From Thalassobacterium maritimum (GTDB lineage Bacteria; Verrucomicrobiota; Verrucomicrobiia; Opitutales; Coraliomargaritaceae), in assembly GCF_031127805.1 (NCBI RefSeq), contig NZ_JARXHW010000023.1, positions 1-64,000 on the forward strand: DNA of 64,000 nucleotides. The letters run 5' to 3'. Below the pieces are notes generated by a model. The model worked only from the letters and a program-made list of their open reading frames with translations, did no database searches and was not told the origin of the DNA. The position numbers were made by a program, and so were the translations under genes. Positions within the stretch are counted from its first letter, which is position 1. The number at the start of each line of letters is the position of its first letter. Positions 1 through 11,010 of the stretch are shown here, piece after piece.

Positions 1-120
1 TTTTGAGGCTACACCTGCCCCGTAAGCTCGGTTCTCTGAACCGGGCACTCAGACAGCTCTGGACACCGGCGCAATCACGACGCTCCCCCAAAACAAAGTT
101 TTGAAGCGACACCTGCCCGG
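1..120. repeat. imperfect direct repeat with internal hairpin
   Basis: Bases 1-20 and 99-118 are the same 20-mer with 18 of 20 matches (ttttgaggctacacctgccc against ttttgaagcgacacctgccc), about 98 bases apart. Between them lies a short inverted repeat, cggttc-tct-gaaccg, near 29-43. The pair sits just downstream of the OmdA-like fragment and is cut by the window edge, so more copies may lie to the left. It could be part of a dispersed intergenic repeat family. No protein-coding content is apparent here. Confidence 0.45.
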
Positions 121-123
121 CTG

Positions 124-501
124 CTAGCGCTCGTTCCAACCCTTACAGGAAAACACTTTGGGCATGCACTTCTCAATCCGTGCAGCCTTTGTCTTCGACT
201 GCTTTGCAGATGTAAAATAGAGCAGATAACCGCGCTGCCGACCTGGCGTGAGCGCGGCAAAGGCAGCCTTAAAGTCGGCATTTTGCTCAAACGCCTCAAT
301 CAGTTCTTGCGGATACGTAGGCTGCCCAAGCTTCGGATCGCTGACCGCTTTACCAGACTTTTCGATCTCAATGGCTTGCGCGACATAGCCCAGCAAAGCC
401 TCTTCAAGCGACGCCACAGTTTCCGTATTTTTAAACCGGATACAACGTGCAAAACGTGTATTCTCTCCAGGCAAGTCCAAGATCGCTGAAGTATCCTTCA
501 T
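124..501 (-). pseudogene. OmdA/YdeI-like C-terminal half of a frameshifted gene
   Basis: This 125-residue piece matches the C-terminal half of the YdeI/OmpD-associated (OmdA) family. It has the typical run TPGRQRGYLLYFTSAKQSKT followed by a conserved RIEKCM segment near its end. In the usual full-length protein (about 190-200 residues) this half follows a DUF1801 domain in a single chain. Here the DUF1801 half lies immediately upstream in another frame (431-757). Removing one base from the A8 tract at 514-521 joins the two as SFFRGSEMKDTSAIL, which fits the family. The ATG at 501 could in principle start a separate polypeptide, so the fragment may still be translated. Its role is poorly known; relatives are annotated as bacteriocin-protection proteins on thin evidence. 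Confidence 0.7.
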
Positions 502-757
502 TTCCGAACCCCGAAAAAAAAGAAAGCACCACTGACTCCTTCAGCGCCCCCAGCATCAGCACATTTTTACCTGCATAGGTATAACAAGGCGCCCCCCATT
601 TGATCACTTCCACCAACTCAGTCTGTAAAACAATTGCGCGCAACGAGCGAAGCACCTCCGCCCAAGGATGCACTTTACAGTCCGGCGTACCTCCGAGCGC
701 ACAACGTCCACAGCCGTCCTTTAGGTATTCATCAACATTGGTGGGCTTCGGGGGCAT
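431..757 (-). pseudogene. DUF1801-domain N-terminal half of the frameshifted gene
   Basis: The first roughly 80 of 108 residues look like a DUF1801 (YdhG-like) domain. The characteristic stretch EVIKWGAPCYTYAGKNVLML is followed by LKESVVLSFFSG. After that the reading frame leaves the family pattern and the tail has no family resemblance. The break coincides with eight A residues at 514-521 (eight T in the sense direction). With seven, the frame runs directly into the OmdA-like half at 124-501. This is therefore one gene of about 634 bases carrying a +1 homopolymer change. The cause could be a true mutation, phase-variable slippage or an assembly error. A small Cys-rich patch near the start (CGRCALGGTPDC) is unusual for the family. 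Confidence 0.7.
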
Positions 758-900
758 GAGTAGATGCTAACAGCTTTGCAGTGCCCGTCGAGCCTTTGAG
801 CGCAGTGTTTGTTTGCATTTTTACACCACCCCCAAAGGCGCGAACCGCGACAATCCTCTCAGTCTAAAAGGATGTGTCGAACCTGAGCCTTGTGCCAGAC

Positions 901-2130
901 TTAGAAACTAAAACCAATTTGCGCACCGACGACGATGGCATCATCAATATCACCTGTGCCACCTGGATTCTTGATAAACTGAATGTCGGGCTGGATGTAA
1001 GCATATTCTGTGAGCTGAATGCGGTGACCAAGCTCAAAGACCATTTCGTAGTCTACGCCACTCATCAAACCAGCTTCAAGCTCGTCGGAATACTCGTCAC
1101 TGAAACCGCCATAGGTCATGAAAAAGACCGTCCTGTCCTCTGGACGACTGTCTAGCAGGCCTTTATAATGTGCACCGAAAGTCGACTGAATCGGCACGAT
1201 CGCAACTTCGTCCTGAGCGGTATAAGCGAAGGTCATGAACAAAGTAAGCCCTTGATCCGAATCAGCCGATTCGCGATAGACCTGATAATCGGCATGCCCG
1301 TAGAAGCGAGTAAAACTGTCAGTCGTGTCTGTGCTATTAAACTCATCCATCTCAAAAGCGAAGGTCTGATTAATACCAGCAAAGAACCGAGCGGGCTTAC
1401 CATTGATCTCTGGCGTCCAGTCGTATTGCACGAAGAGCGATACGCCATCATCTGCATCGATGCTGAAATCAACTCCTTGCTTTTCACGGTCCCACATTTC
1501 TTTCGTCAGTTGGAAGACACCGACCTGTAAGCTGCTGTCTTCTGAAACCTTGGCCTTCACTCGGCCACCCCACACCGGGAAAGGATACGAGGTCATCACC
1601 CCATCAAAAAGCACGGCGCGGATCTGGCCATTGACAGCATTACTCAAAGAATAGCTGTATAAAGAGGAGCCGACAAAGTCGTCAGTAGCAGTCATACGCC
1701 CCAATTTCACTGCGATATCCCCATCTGCGAAGAGCTTTTCTAGGGTCACATTGTAGAGAAAAGTATTCTGCCCGCCCACAAGTTGCATCACGCTGTATTG
1801 GCTTCCGACATTGGGCGTGACATCACTACCATGACGATCAATCCCCGTGAGAGTGAAAGTCGTGGCATCCCAACCAAGGATTTTATCGAGATCGAACTGC
1901 ACTCCAGCAAAGAGGTCGCCAGCAAAATTAGTATCGCCATCAATGCCCCCCGAAACAAGCGAGGAGGTGATTGTATTATAATACGCGAAGACTTCGATCC
2001 CCGCTTCAGCGAGGTCCGTGCGTGCACCGCCCCAGTCTCCCGTCAATCGATCGGAGTATGGCTCGGATTCAGCCCAAGCGGAGCCTGTGGCAGTGATCAG
2101 AAGGGAGAGTGTTAAGGTTTTTATTTTCAT
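901..2130 (-). CDS. OprB-like carbohydrate-selective porin
   Basis: This 409-residue outer membrane protein begins with a Sec signal peptide (cleavage probably after AWA, residue 20). The mature start YSDRLTGDWGGARTDLAEAG is the classic opening of the OprB carbohydrate porin family. The rest is alternating aromatic-rich beta-strand sequence ending in the C-terminal Phe that the BAM machinery recognises. It is the last gene of the minus-strand fructose PTS cluster, 38 bases after fruA. The inferred role is diffusion of fructose, or a fructose-containing sugar, across the outer membrane to the PTS. OprB family members usually pass glucose and other monosaccharides, so the substrate here rests on context alone. 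No clear intrinsic terminator follows it. Confidence 0.85.
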   Translation of the reverse strand: MKIKTLTLSLLITATGSAWAESEPYSDRLTGDWGGARTDLAEAGIEVFAYYNTITSSLVSGGIDGDTNFAGDLFAGVQFDLDKILGWDATTFTLTGIDRHGSDVTPNVGSQYSVMQLVGGQNTFLYNVTLEKLFADGDIAVKLGRMTATDDFVGSSLYSYSLSNAVNGQIRAVLFDGVMTSYPFPVWGGRVKAKVSEDSSLQVGVFQLTKEMWDREKQGVDFSIDADDGVSLFVQYDWTPEINGKPARFFAGINQTFAFEMDEFNSTDTTDSFTRFYGHADYQVYRESADSDQGLTLFMTFAYTAQDEVAIVPIQSTFGAHYKGLLDSRPEDRTVFFMTYGGFSDEYSDELEAGLMSGVDYEMVFELGHRIQLTEYAYIQPDIQFIKNPGGTGDIDDAIVVGAQIGFSF

Positions 2131-2168
2131 AGTATGTATTGATTTGAGGTTGGAGTATGGAAAAGAGA

Positions 2169-3905
2169 TTAAGCGGCCACGGGCACTGCTTGCTTGAGTG
2201 GACGTTTCGCAAAGTATAGAGCCCCGACCGAAACCAGAGTGCCGATCAATATGGCAGCGACATAGCCCATGCCTTGCGTGATCGCATTAGGGATTGCCAG
2301 GACGAACACACCCCCATGTGGGACCATTAATTTGCAGCCCAAGACCATCGAGATCGCTCCCGTAACAGCGGAGCCGAGTACCGTGCAAGGGATCACGCGA
2401 AACGGATCCGCAGCGGCATAAGGAATGGCTCCTTCTGTGATAAAGGAAATGCCGAGGATGGCCGTTGCCTTAGAAGCCTGACGTTCGTCAGCGGTGAATT
2501 TATTGCGAAAGAGATTGGCGGCGAGCGCACACGCCAGCGGCGGCACCATGCCAGCGGCCATAACTGCGGCCATCGGCACATAGATCTGACTGGCAAGCAA
2601 ACCCACCGAGAAAGTGTAAGCCGACTTATTAACAGGGCCCCCCATATCAAAGGCCATCATGCCGCCCAACAACAAACCAAGCACCAACGCACTGCCCTCT
2701 TGCATGTTATTTAACCAGGCGGACAAGCCATCGAGTATGAATTTAACCGGGGGGCCAATCACATAGATCATCCCAAGCCCGACAATTAACGAGCTCAACA
2801 AGGGTAGGATCAAAACGGGCTTAAGACCTTGCAAAGTGTCCGGTAGATTAATCTTCCGATTGAGCCAGCGAGTCAAGTAGCCGGCAAAGAACCCCGCAGC
2901 GAGCCCCCCAAGGAAGCCAGCACCGATTTGCGAGGCCAACATACCACCAATCAAGCCTGGCGCGAGACCAGGGCGGTCAGCGATGGAGAAAGCAATGAAG
3001 CCGGCCAGCACAGGAATAAAGAGTGCGAAGGCGGATGCACCGCCAATCTGCATCAAGGCCCAACCAAATGTCCATTCATTGTCGCCGGCGTAAATACCAC
3101 CGACTGCAAATGCCAGTGCGATCATTAGTCCCCCTGCTGTAACGAGCGGAAGCATATTCGAAACGCCTGTCATCAAGTGCTTATACACCCCCGTGCGAGC
3201 GGCCTTCGGCGGTGTTTTGAGTCCACCTGTTTGAGTCGAACTAGGCTCTAGTGCGAGGGCTTCTTTGATGAGCCCAGGCGCATCATTGATTGCGGCTTTG
3301 GTGCCTGTTTCGAGCAAACGCTTGCCGGCGAAACGAGCGGTCTCGACATTGGCATCCGCAGCGACGATCACGGCGTCCGCTTTGGCAATTTCTTCTTCAG
3401 TCAGCTCATTCTTTGCGCCGACAGAACCACGGGTTTCAACTTTCATGGTATAGCCCATCGCTTTAGCTCCGCGCAATAAAGACTCCGCCGCCATAAATGT
3501 GTGAGCGATACCAGTGGGGCAAGAAGTGACGCCAACTAGAAATTTGCTGGCGGCAGCTTCGGTGCTCACAACAGGCGAAGATGCCGAAGCGGGCCGAGCA
3601 GGTGCATTGGCTGGAAAAAGTTGATCCAACACATGCCCCGTTTCGCGGCTGACACGGGCGAGATCGGTCGCGATGACTGGCACCTCGGCAGAGACGGGCT
3701 GCGCGGGTGCTTTAGTGCCCGCAAGTAAGACAGCATTGACGGATTCGCCAGAGGATTTCCATACTGCGACCGGGTCCGCGCTGGCATCGACCTTGATGAT
3801 TAAACTTAAGCCGCGACGCGTAGCCTCGGCTTCGAGTGCGCCCTTGGCTAAGCGCAAGATGGGCGCCTCAGCGGGGGCTTGTAAAATAACGAGTAGAGTA
3901 GACAT
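2169..3905 (-). CDS. fruA: PTS fructose-specific EIIBC component
   Basis: This 578-residue inner membrane permease of the fructose PTS imports fructose and phosphorylates it to fructose 1-phosphate. Residues 1 to about 95 resemble a degenerate second IIB-like domain. The active IIB domain follows at about 110-210, with the motif VGVTSCPTGIAHTFMAAESL containing the phospho-accepting Cys. From about 240 to the end is the IIC transport domain with 8-10 hydrophobic segments and the conserved AFDMGGPVNKSAYTF loop. The length and the duplicated-IIB layout match E. coli FruA. It lies 6 bases after fruK and 38 bases before the porin, so all are probably one transcript. Phosphate would come from the EIIA-Fru domain encoded at 4898-7366. 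Confidence 0.95.
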   Translation of the reverse strand: MSTLLVILQAPAEAPILRLAKGALEAEATRRGLSLIIKVDASADPVAVWKSSGESVNAVLLAGTKAPAQPVSAEVPVIATDLARVSRETGHVLDQLFPANAPARPASASSPVVSTEAAASKFLVGVTSCPTGIAHTFMAAESLLRGAKAMGYTMKVETRGSVGAKNELTEEEIAKADAVIVAADANVETARFAGKRLLETGTKAAINDAPGLIKEALALEPSSTQTGGLKTPPKAARTGVYKHLMTGVSNMLPLVTAGGLMIALAFAVGGIYAGDNEWTFGWALMQIGGASAFALFIPVLAGFIAFSIADRPGLAPGLIGGMLASQIGAGFLGGLAAGFFAGYLTRWLNRKINLPDTLQGLKPVLILPLLSSLIVGLGMIYVIGPPVKFILDGLSAWLNNMQEGSALVLGLLLGGMMAFDMGGPVNKSAYTFSVGLLASQIYVPMAAVMAAGMVPPLACALAANLFRNKFTADERQASKATAILGISFITEGAIPYAAADPFRVIPCTVLGSAVTGAISMVLGCKLMVPHGGVFVLAIPNAITQGMGYVAAILIGTLVSVGALYFAKRPLKQAVPVAA

Positions 3906-3911
3906 GGGATA

Positions 3912-4877
3912 TTATGCTTTAGGGTTATAAGGAGCGATCGGCTGCACGGTGACGCGTGCCAATCGTTGGGTCAGGACATCGTTTGCGGGAAGCGCAGAGA
4001 CGAGGGATTCGAGTCGACTCCATGCGTAAACAGTAGCCATGCGGGCGCAGTCCGGCGGCGTGTCGCCTCGGAGAATGCCTTGTAAATATCCCGCAAGTAA
4101 TGAATCGCCCGCGCCCACAGTGCTAATCACTTTTACGGGAGGCGCACTCGCCATGAGTTCGGCCTCATCAGCGAGAAAGAGCGCGCCTTCATCGCCCAGC
4201 GAGACAATTAGGTTCGGGATGCGCTCGCGGCAAAGCTCGCGCGCCGCATCCAGCGTGGCTTGAAAATTGTCGAATTTAGTGTCGAGCAATTCTTCCAGCT
4301 CATGAACGTTGGGTTTAGCCAAATCCACGCCAACCTCGACTGCTGCTTTGAGCGCGGCGCCACTGGAATCGATCGCAATTTTGGCATCGGCATCTCGCAA
4401 GCGGCGAATGAGTTCGACCAAAAAAGAAGGTTCGACGCCAGCAGGCAAACTGCCAGCGATGACTACCCACGTGCCCGCTTGCACCCGCTGGAGCAGTTTG
4501 GTAATCAAGCGCTCGCATTGTGCCTCTGTCGGGGCAGGACCTGGCAAATTGAGATCCGTCGTATCATTTGCCTTTGTATCAACAATCTTGATACCAGTGC
4601 GAGTTTCCCCAGGCACTCGGATGAAGGCATCCTGCAGAGCATGCTGCTTAAAGTGTGTTTCAAAGATCGATGGATTCGCTTCGCCTAAAAAACCGGCAAC
4701 TGCGACTGAAGCACCACCGAGTGAAAGCATCGTAGCCACATTCACGCCCTTGCCGCCTGCTTGACGATGGGAGCCCGTAGCGCGATGCACCGTGCCGGGA
4801 AGCAGCTGGTCGACAAAAACCGTATGGTCGATGGCTGGATTCAAAGTCACTGTGATAATTGAAGATTTTGTATTCAT
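3912..4877 (-). CDS. fruK: 1-phosphofructokinase
   Basis: This 321-residue PfkB-family sugar kinase converts fructose 1-phosphate to fructose 1,6-bisphosphate with ATP. It opens with the 1-phosphofructokinase signature TVTLNPAIDHTVFVDQLLPG. The substrate-binding glycines follow (RQAGGKGVNVATMLSLGG, about residues 37-54). The C-terminal PfkB signature is VISTVGAGDSLLAGYLQG, whose Asp is the catalytic base. It lies between the EI fusion gene (20 bases upstream) and fruA (6 bases downstream) in the usual fruBKA order. Its product feeds the class II aldolase encoded nearby at 11011. Confidence 0.95.
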   Translation of the reverse strand: MNTKSSIITVTLNPAIDHTVFVDQLLPGTVHRATGSHRQAGGKGVNVATMLSLGGASVAVAGFLGEANPSIFETHFKQHALQDAFIRVPGETRTGIKIVDTKANDTTDLNLPGPAPTEAQCERLITKLLQRVQAGTWVVIAGSLPAGVEPSFLVELIRRLRDADAKIAIDSSGAALKAAVEVGVDLAKPNVHELEELLDTKFDNFQATLDAARELCRERIPNLIVSLGDEGALFLADEAELMASAPPVKVISTVGAGDSLLAGYLQGILRGDTPPDCARMATVYAWSRLESLVSALPANDVLTQRLARVTVQPIAPYNPKA

Positions 4878-4897
4878 GGTAATAATCTTTGCTGGGG

Positions 4898-7366
4898 TTA
4901 AACAACAGGTGGGATCAAGCGCACGGCGACTGCGTCGTCCTGCGCCATGGCGCGTGTGGCCAGTGCCTGCAAATCTGTTAGGCTGGCTTTACGGATTTTT
5001 TCCTTCACCGCAGGAATCAATGCCGGCGGCATGCTCAACTCATCCACACCGAGCCCAGCCAAAATTTGAGCGCCGAGTGGATCGGCTGCGAGGCCACCGC
5101 AGACCCCGACCCATTTACCCTCGGCGTGCGCCGCTTTCGTGGCGGTGCTGATCAGCCGTAGCACGACGGGATGCAAGCTGTCGGCACGCTTCGCAAGCAA
5201 AGGGTGCGTGCGATCGACAGCTAAGGCATATTGCGTAAGGTCGTTTGTGCCGACAGAAAAGAAGTCGGCAACTTTAGCAATTTCTGGTGCCATCACTACC
5301 GCTGCGGGCACTTCGATCATGACCCCGAGATCAAGCTGCGGGCCATCGACCTCTTGACGCACGGATTCGGCGATTTGGCGAATCCTACGAAAGTCATTTG
5401 GCGTGGCGATCATCGGAAAAAGTAACTTGATCGGCCCAAATGCCGCTGCACGATAGACCGCTCGCAACTGAGTGCGAATGATGTCAGGTCGCGCAAGGCC
5501 GAGGCGAATACCACGTAAACCCAAAAAGGAGAGATCATGCTCACTAAGGCCGAGGTAATCGACGGGCTTATCGCCTCCGATATCAATTGTTCTCAAGACC
5601 ATCGGCAAACCTTCGAGCGCTTGAACCATAGCCTTATAGCATTCAAATTGCTCCTCTTCGGAGGGAGCATGCTCGCGATCAAGAAAAAGGAATTCAGTGC
5701 GAACGAGGCCGACTCCTTCTGCTCCTGCCTTGAGGGCGGAAGTCGCCTCTTCAACCTTAGCAATATTGGCGACGACTTCAAAACGATGCCCATCCGTCGT
5801 CAGCGCGGGACTATAACGTTGCGACCAGGCTCGTTCACGCTGTGCATTCATTGACTTAAGAGCTTTACAGGCCGACTCCAAATCCTCATCCGAAGGTTGA
5901 ACAAAAAGGCGCGCTCCTGAAGCATCGAGCAGAACCGTTTCGCCCTCTACCACGGGCGCAAGTGCCTCTCCCATGGCGACAACCATTGGAATACCAAGCG
6001 AACGCGCGACAATGGCAGAGTGGGCATTCGGGCTACCAGCGCGCAGGCAAATGCCGCAGACTTTATCAGAGCTTAGCTGGGCGGCTTCGGAGGGCTCAAG
6101 GTCGTGCGCCACTAAAACCACGGGGGCGGTAAATGTAGCCAAAGGGTCTTGCACCTCACCGAGCAGAATACGACTAACGCGATTGCCTGCATCCTTTAGG
6201 TCGATCGCACGTTGCGCAAGATGTTGATCCGAAAGAGCTTCAAGTCGAGCGACTTTGTCCGAGATGACCGCGTTCCATGCAGTCAATGCATCAACCCCCG
6301 CTTTGACTTGTCGCAACGCATCCTGTTTAATTTCTACATCATCAACCAAGGCCACATGAGCATTAAACAAATTGCGCTGCACTTTATTCATCCCATCGCT
6401 GTCGGCAAGTTCACGCAATGTGGACACCGCCTCCTCGATCGCGACTTCGAGGGCAGCACATTCTGAGGCCTCGTCTCCGCGCTTTCGCTCCGACGAAGCT
6501 ACACGATTGTGATCCCAGCGAAATGCGGGACCAACCGCGATCCCAGGAGCGGCCATTGTTCCAGAGATCGAGTTTTCCGAGTCACCAGATGCGGGCGTCC
6601 AATCGATCCCACTATTGGAGTCCTCGGCGACTTCCTGTGGCTCATCATTGATCAATGCCATCAGAGCACTCAAGCGATGTAAATGGTCGCTCGCATAAGG
6701 TGAATCAGCACGAATCTCCACGCGACTGCCGGCGGTGATACCGAGGCTGACGATCTTCAGCGCACTGCGGGCATCGGCCTCACGGCCGTTGACAACTAAA
6801 GTAATCTTGCCGTCCATCTGCTCAGTGGCATCAGCCAATTGACTTGCTGGACGCAGATGAAATCCACGCGGATTCGTAAACTGAACAAAGACACGTTCGC
6901 CCTCGTAGCCATCATCACTGTCAACTGCGTCGACACCGTCTTCCGCTTGAAGTGCGGCGACGATTTCTGTGGGATCATCCGTGATCGCCAAACGCTTCGC
7001 CAGATCCTCGTCGGCAGTGATCGAAGTCAACCGAGCCAGCAGCCCGATATGCTCATCACTACGCGCTGCAATTCCAAAAATCAGATGAGCGCGCGCATCA
7101 CCTTTCCAAGCCACCCCATCGGGGACCTGAATTAGCACCACCCGCGTTTCTCGTATCAAGTTCGCGTGTTGCGGTTGCCCATGAGGAATCGCGACACCAT
7201 TGCCAAGGTAAGTATTTGCGGTGCGCTCGCGCCCCAACATACTATCAACATAGGCGGACTCAACAGCACCACTATCAGCAAGCAGTGCGGCGATCGCGCG
7301 GATGGCTTCTTCACGGTCAGCAAAGCTACCACCGAGGCGGACATCTGAGAGGGTAAGATTCAACAT
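4898..7366 (-). CDS. fruB: PTS EIIA(Fru)-HPr-EI multiphosphoryl transfer protein
   Basis: This 822-residue fusion carries all soluble phosphotransfer steps of the fructose PTS. Residues 1-145 are EIIA-Fru, with active His62 in GVAIPHGQPQ. Residues about 157-245 are HPr, with His170 in RGFHLRPAS and a Ser46-equivalent in ADARSALKIVSLGI. Residues about 268-822 are Enzyme I, with phospho-His449 in AGSPNAHSAIVARSLGIP and the PEP-site Cys in VGVCGGLAADP. All three transfer histidines are kept, so the chain PEP to EI to HPr to EIIA looks intact. The layout is like the FruB/MTP proteins of Rhodobacter and Xanthomonas. It is first in the operon, and the operator-like palindrome at 7412-7425 lies 46 bases upstream of its start. 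Confidence 0.95.
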   Translation of the reverse strand: MLNLTLSDVRLGGSFADREEAIRAIAALLADSGAVESAYVDSMLGRERTANTYLGNGVAIPHGQPQHANLIRETRVVLIQVPDGVAWKGDARAHLIFGIAARSDEHIGLLARLTSITADEDLAKRLAITDDPTEIVAALQAEDGVDAVDSDDGYEGERVFVQFTNPRGFHLRPASQLADATEQMDGKITLVVNGREADARSALKIVSLGITAGSRVEIRADSPYASDHLHRLSALMALINDEPQEVAEDSNSGIDWTPASGDSENSISGTMAAPGIAVGPAFRWDHNRVASSERKRGDEASECAALEVAIEEAVSTLRELADSDGMNKVQRNLFNAHVALVDDVEIKQDALRQVKAGVDALTAWNAVISDKVARLEALSDQHLAQRAIDLKDAGNRVSRILLGEVQDPLATFTAPVVLVAHDLEPSEAAQLSSDKVCGICLRAGSPNAHSAIVARSLGIPMVVAMGEALAPVVEGETVLLDASGARLFVQPSDEDLESACKALKSMNAQRERAWSQRYSPALTTDGHRFEVVANIAKVEEATSALKAGAEGVGLVRTEFLFLDREHAPSEEEQFECYKAMVQALEGLPMVLRTIDIGGDKPVDYLGLSEHDLSFLGLRGIRLGLARPDIIRTQLRAVYRAAAFGPIKLLFPMIATPNDFRRIRQIAESVRQEVDGPQLDLGVMIEVPAAVVMAPEIAKVADFFSVGTNDLTQYALAVDRTHPLLAKRADSLHPVVLRLISTATKAAHAEGKWVGVCGGLAADPLGAQILAGLGVDELSMPPALIPAVKEKIRKASLTDLQALATRAMAQDDAVAVRLIPPVV

Positions 7367-7411
7367 AAGGGGCCTTCATTTTCGGGGTTCAAACGGAGTA
7401 ATGCCTCAATG

Positions 7412-7425
7412 TGTAATCGATTACA
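7412..7425. promoter_or_regulatory. perfect 14-bp palindrome, probable LacI-family operator
   Basis: TGTAATCGATTACA is a perfect inverted repeat with the central CG step typical of LacI/GalR-family operators. It lies 46 bases upstream of the fruB start, in the divergent gap between the fructose PTS operon and the LacI-family gene at 7623. The likely ligand is that regulator, by analogy with FruR/Cra-type control. The assignment is inferred from position and symmetry only. Confidence 0.7.
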
Positions 7426-7533
7426 TAAATTGGTCAAGTAATTTCTAATTGAAATCATCTAAAGACTAAGAAAAAATCACAAAACACCGACAACATAGCC
7501 ACTTAAATGGTTTATAGTAAATCCAGAATCTAC

Positions 7534-7547
7534 TGATATCGTTTACA
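7534..7547. promoter_or_regulatory. second, degenerate operator-like site
   Basis: TGATATCGTTTACA (reverse TGTAAACGATATCA) matches the perfect palindrome at 7412-7425 well in one half and keeps the central CG. It lies 76 bases upstream of the LacI-family start, on the regulator side of the divergent region. A weaker site there would suit autoregulation or looping with the strong site 122 bases away. The match is partial, so this is a suggestion. Confidence 0.4.
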
Positions 7548-7622
7548 CACAAAACATTCAAAACCTCACAAATACGCCCTCAATGAGCTTACACGTCCCC
7601 CTCCAAATTACAAATTCCCGCC

Positions 7623-8603
7623 ATGGCCAGTATTAAAGATGTCGCCCGCGAAGCCGGAGTATCCACAGCAACCGTCTCCCGCATGATGGCCAACAAGGGC
7701 TACATCAGCGAGGAAGCCCGCGCCAAAGTAGAAGCCGCAGTCAAAAAATTGGGCTACCGCCCCAACCGCGCCGCACAGCAACTGAGAAACCCTGGCTCTC
7801 ACATTATAGCGCTAATTGTATCAGACATTCAAAATCCTTTTTTCGGCGAATTATGCCGCGCCGTAGAGACCTTTGCACAAAAGCGTGGATTCTGCGTCTT
7901 CGTCTGCAACACCGATGAAAACCCAGAAAAAGAGCGTCGCTACTTAGAGCTCGTAGGACAAGAACAAGTCGCGGGTGTCATAATCTCGCCCTCTAGTCAG
8001 GGGCTCGCTCCTATCCAAAAGCTACAACAACAGGGAATCCCCTCGGTAATGGTCGATCGCCAAGTCAGCTCAGGTTTCGACGCAGTATTAGGCGACAACA
8101 TACGCGGCGCTCACATACTCACTCGCCGCGTTTTAAAAAGCGGCTACCGACGCATCGCAGGGATCTTCGGCAAGAACAGCTTTACCGCCGACGAACGCCT
8201 CGCAGGCTTCGAAGCCGCACTAGAAGAAAACGACCAACAAGCGCTCTCCATACAGCGCGTCCCTGCCTTTGAAGCCGAAGGTCGCAAGGCCATGGAACGC
8301 CTGCTGATCACCAACGAAAAGCCCGATGCAATTATTTGCAGCAGCGCCCTAATCGCAACGGGTGCCTATCGCGCCATCCACGCCGCCAAGCTCTCAATTC
8401 CAGAGGCTATCGGCTTCGCCTGCTTCGACGATCCAACGTGGGCGACATTTGTGAAGCCCGAACTTACAGTCATCCAGCAACCCGCGAGCATGATAGGCGA
8501 GACGGCCGCCGAACTGTTGATGAAACGAATCGCGGACAAGACACGCCCCCCAAGCCTCATACGCCTCGAAGGCAGCCTCATCGAGCGCGGGTCTTTGCGT
8601 TAG
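7623..8603 (+). CDS. LacI-family transcriptional regulator of the fru operon
   Basis: This 326-residue repressor-type regulator has an N-terminal LacI helix-turn-helix, SIKDVAREAGVSTATVSRMM, at residues 3-22, followed by the hinge helix (YRPNRAAQQLR). A periplasmic-binding-protein-like sensor domain follows from about residue 60 (IIALIVSDIQNPFFGELCRA to the end). It is divergent from fruB across a 256-base gap that contains a perfect operator-like palindrome and a weaker copy. Neighbouring position suggests it represses the fructose PTS operon and responds to a fructose phosphate, as Cra/FruR does. Effector identity cannot be read from the sequence. Confidence 0.9.
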   Translation: MASIKDVAREAGVSTATVSRMMANKGYISEEARAKVEAAVKKLGYRPNRAAQQLRNPGSHIIALIVSDIQNPFFGELCRAVETFAQKRGFCVFVCNTDENPEKERRYLELVGQEQVAGVIISPSSQGLAPIQKLQQQGIPSVMVDRQVSSGFDAVLGDNIRGAHILTRRVLKSGYRRIAGIFGKNSFTADERLAGFEAALEENDQQALSIQRVPAFEAEGRKAMERLLITNEKPDAIICSSALIATGAYRAIHAAKLSIPEAIGFACFDDPTWATFVKPELTVIQQPASMIGETAAELLMKRIADKTRPPSLIRLEGSLIERGSLR

Positions 8604-8703
8604 TGGATGAGTTTTTTACAGTGACTTGAATGAGTGTAAATTAGCAGTTCTACATGCGCTCCATAAAATAACATTAGAGCTATATAGCGAACAGGCCCCG
8701 CCA

Positions 8704-10773
<2,070 letters not shown>

Positions 10774-11010
10774 AGAAATACAGATTGCAGAGTTCCCAAG
10801 AGACGCAAGCGCAAGGCGGGCCTTTCGTAGTCGCAAATATGCAACCACTTGGTGACAAAAAACTCAAAAAAATGCTACAGAGACAGGCGACCTCCTCAAT
10901 TACATGATTGAAAATACCTTGAAAAAGCGATTTAACTTGCGATTCACCCAAGCATAACATTAGAACTGCTTACTTAACTCGCAAAATAGATAAACCAAAC
11001 TAATCGAAAG

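Noticed and set aside
874..1155. Open frame on the plus strand across the end of the porin gene
   Set aside because: It lies antisense to the OprB-like gene, has no family resemblance, and is explained as a shadow of that gene.
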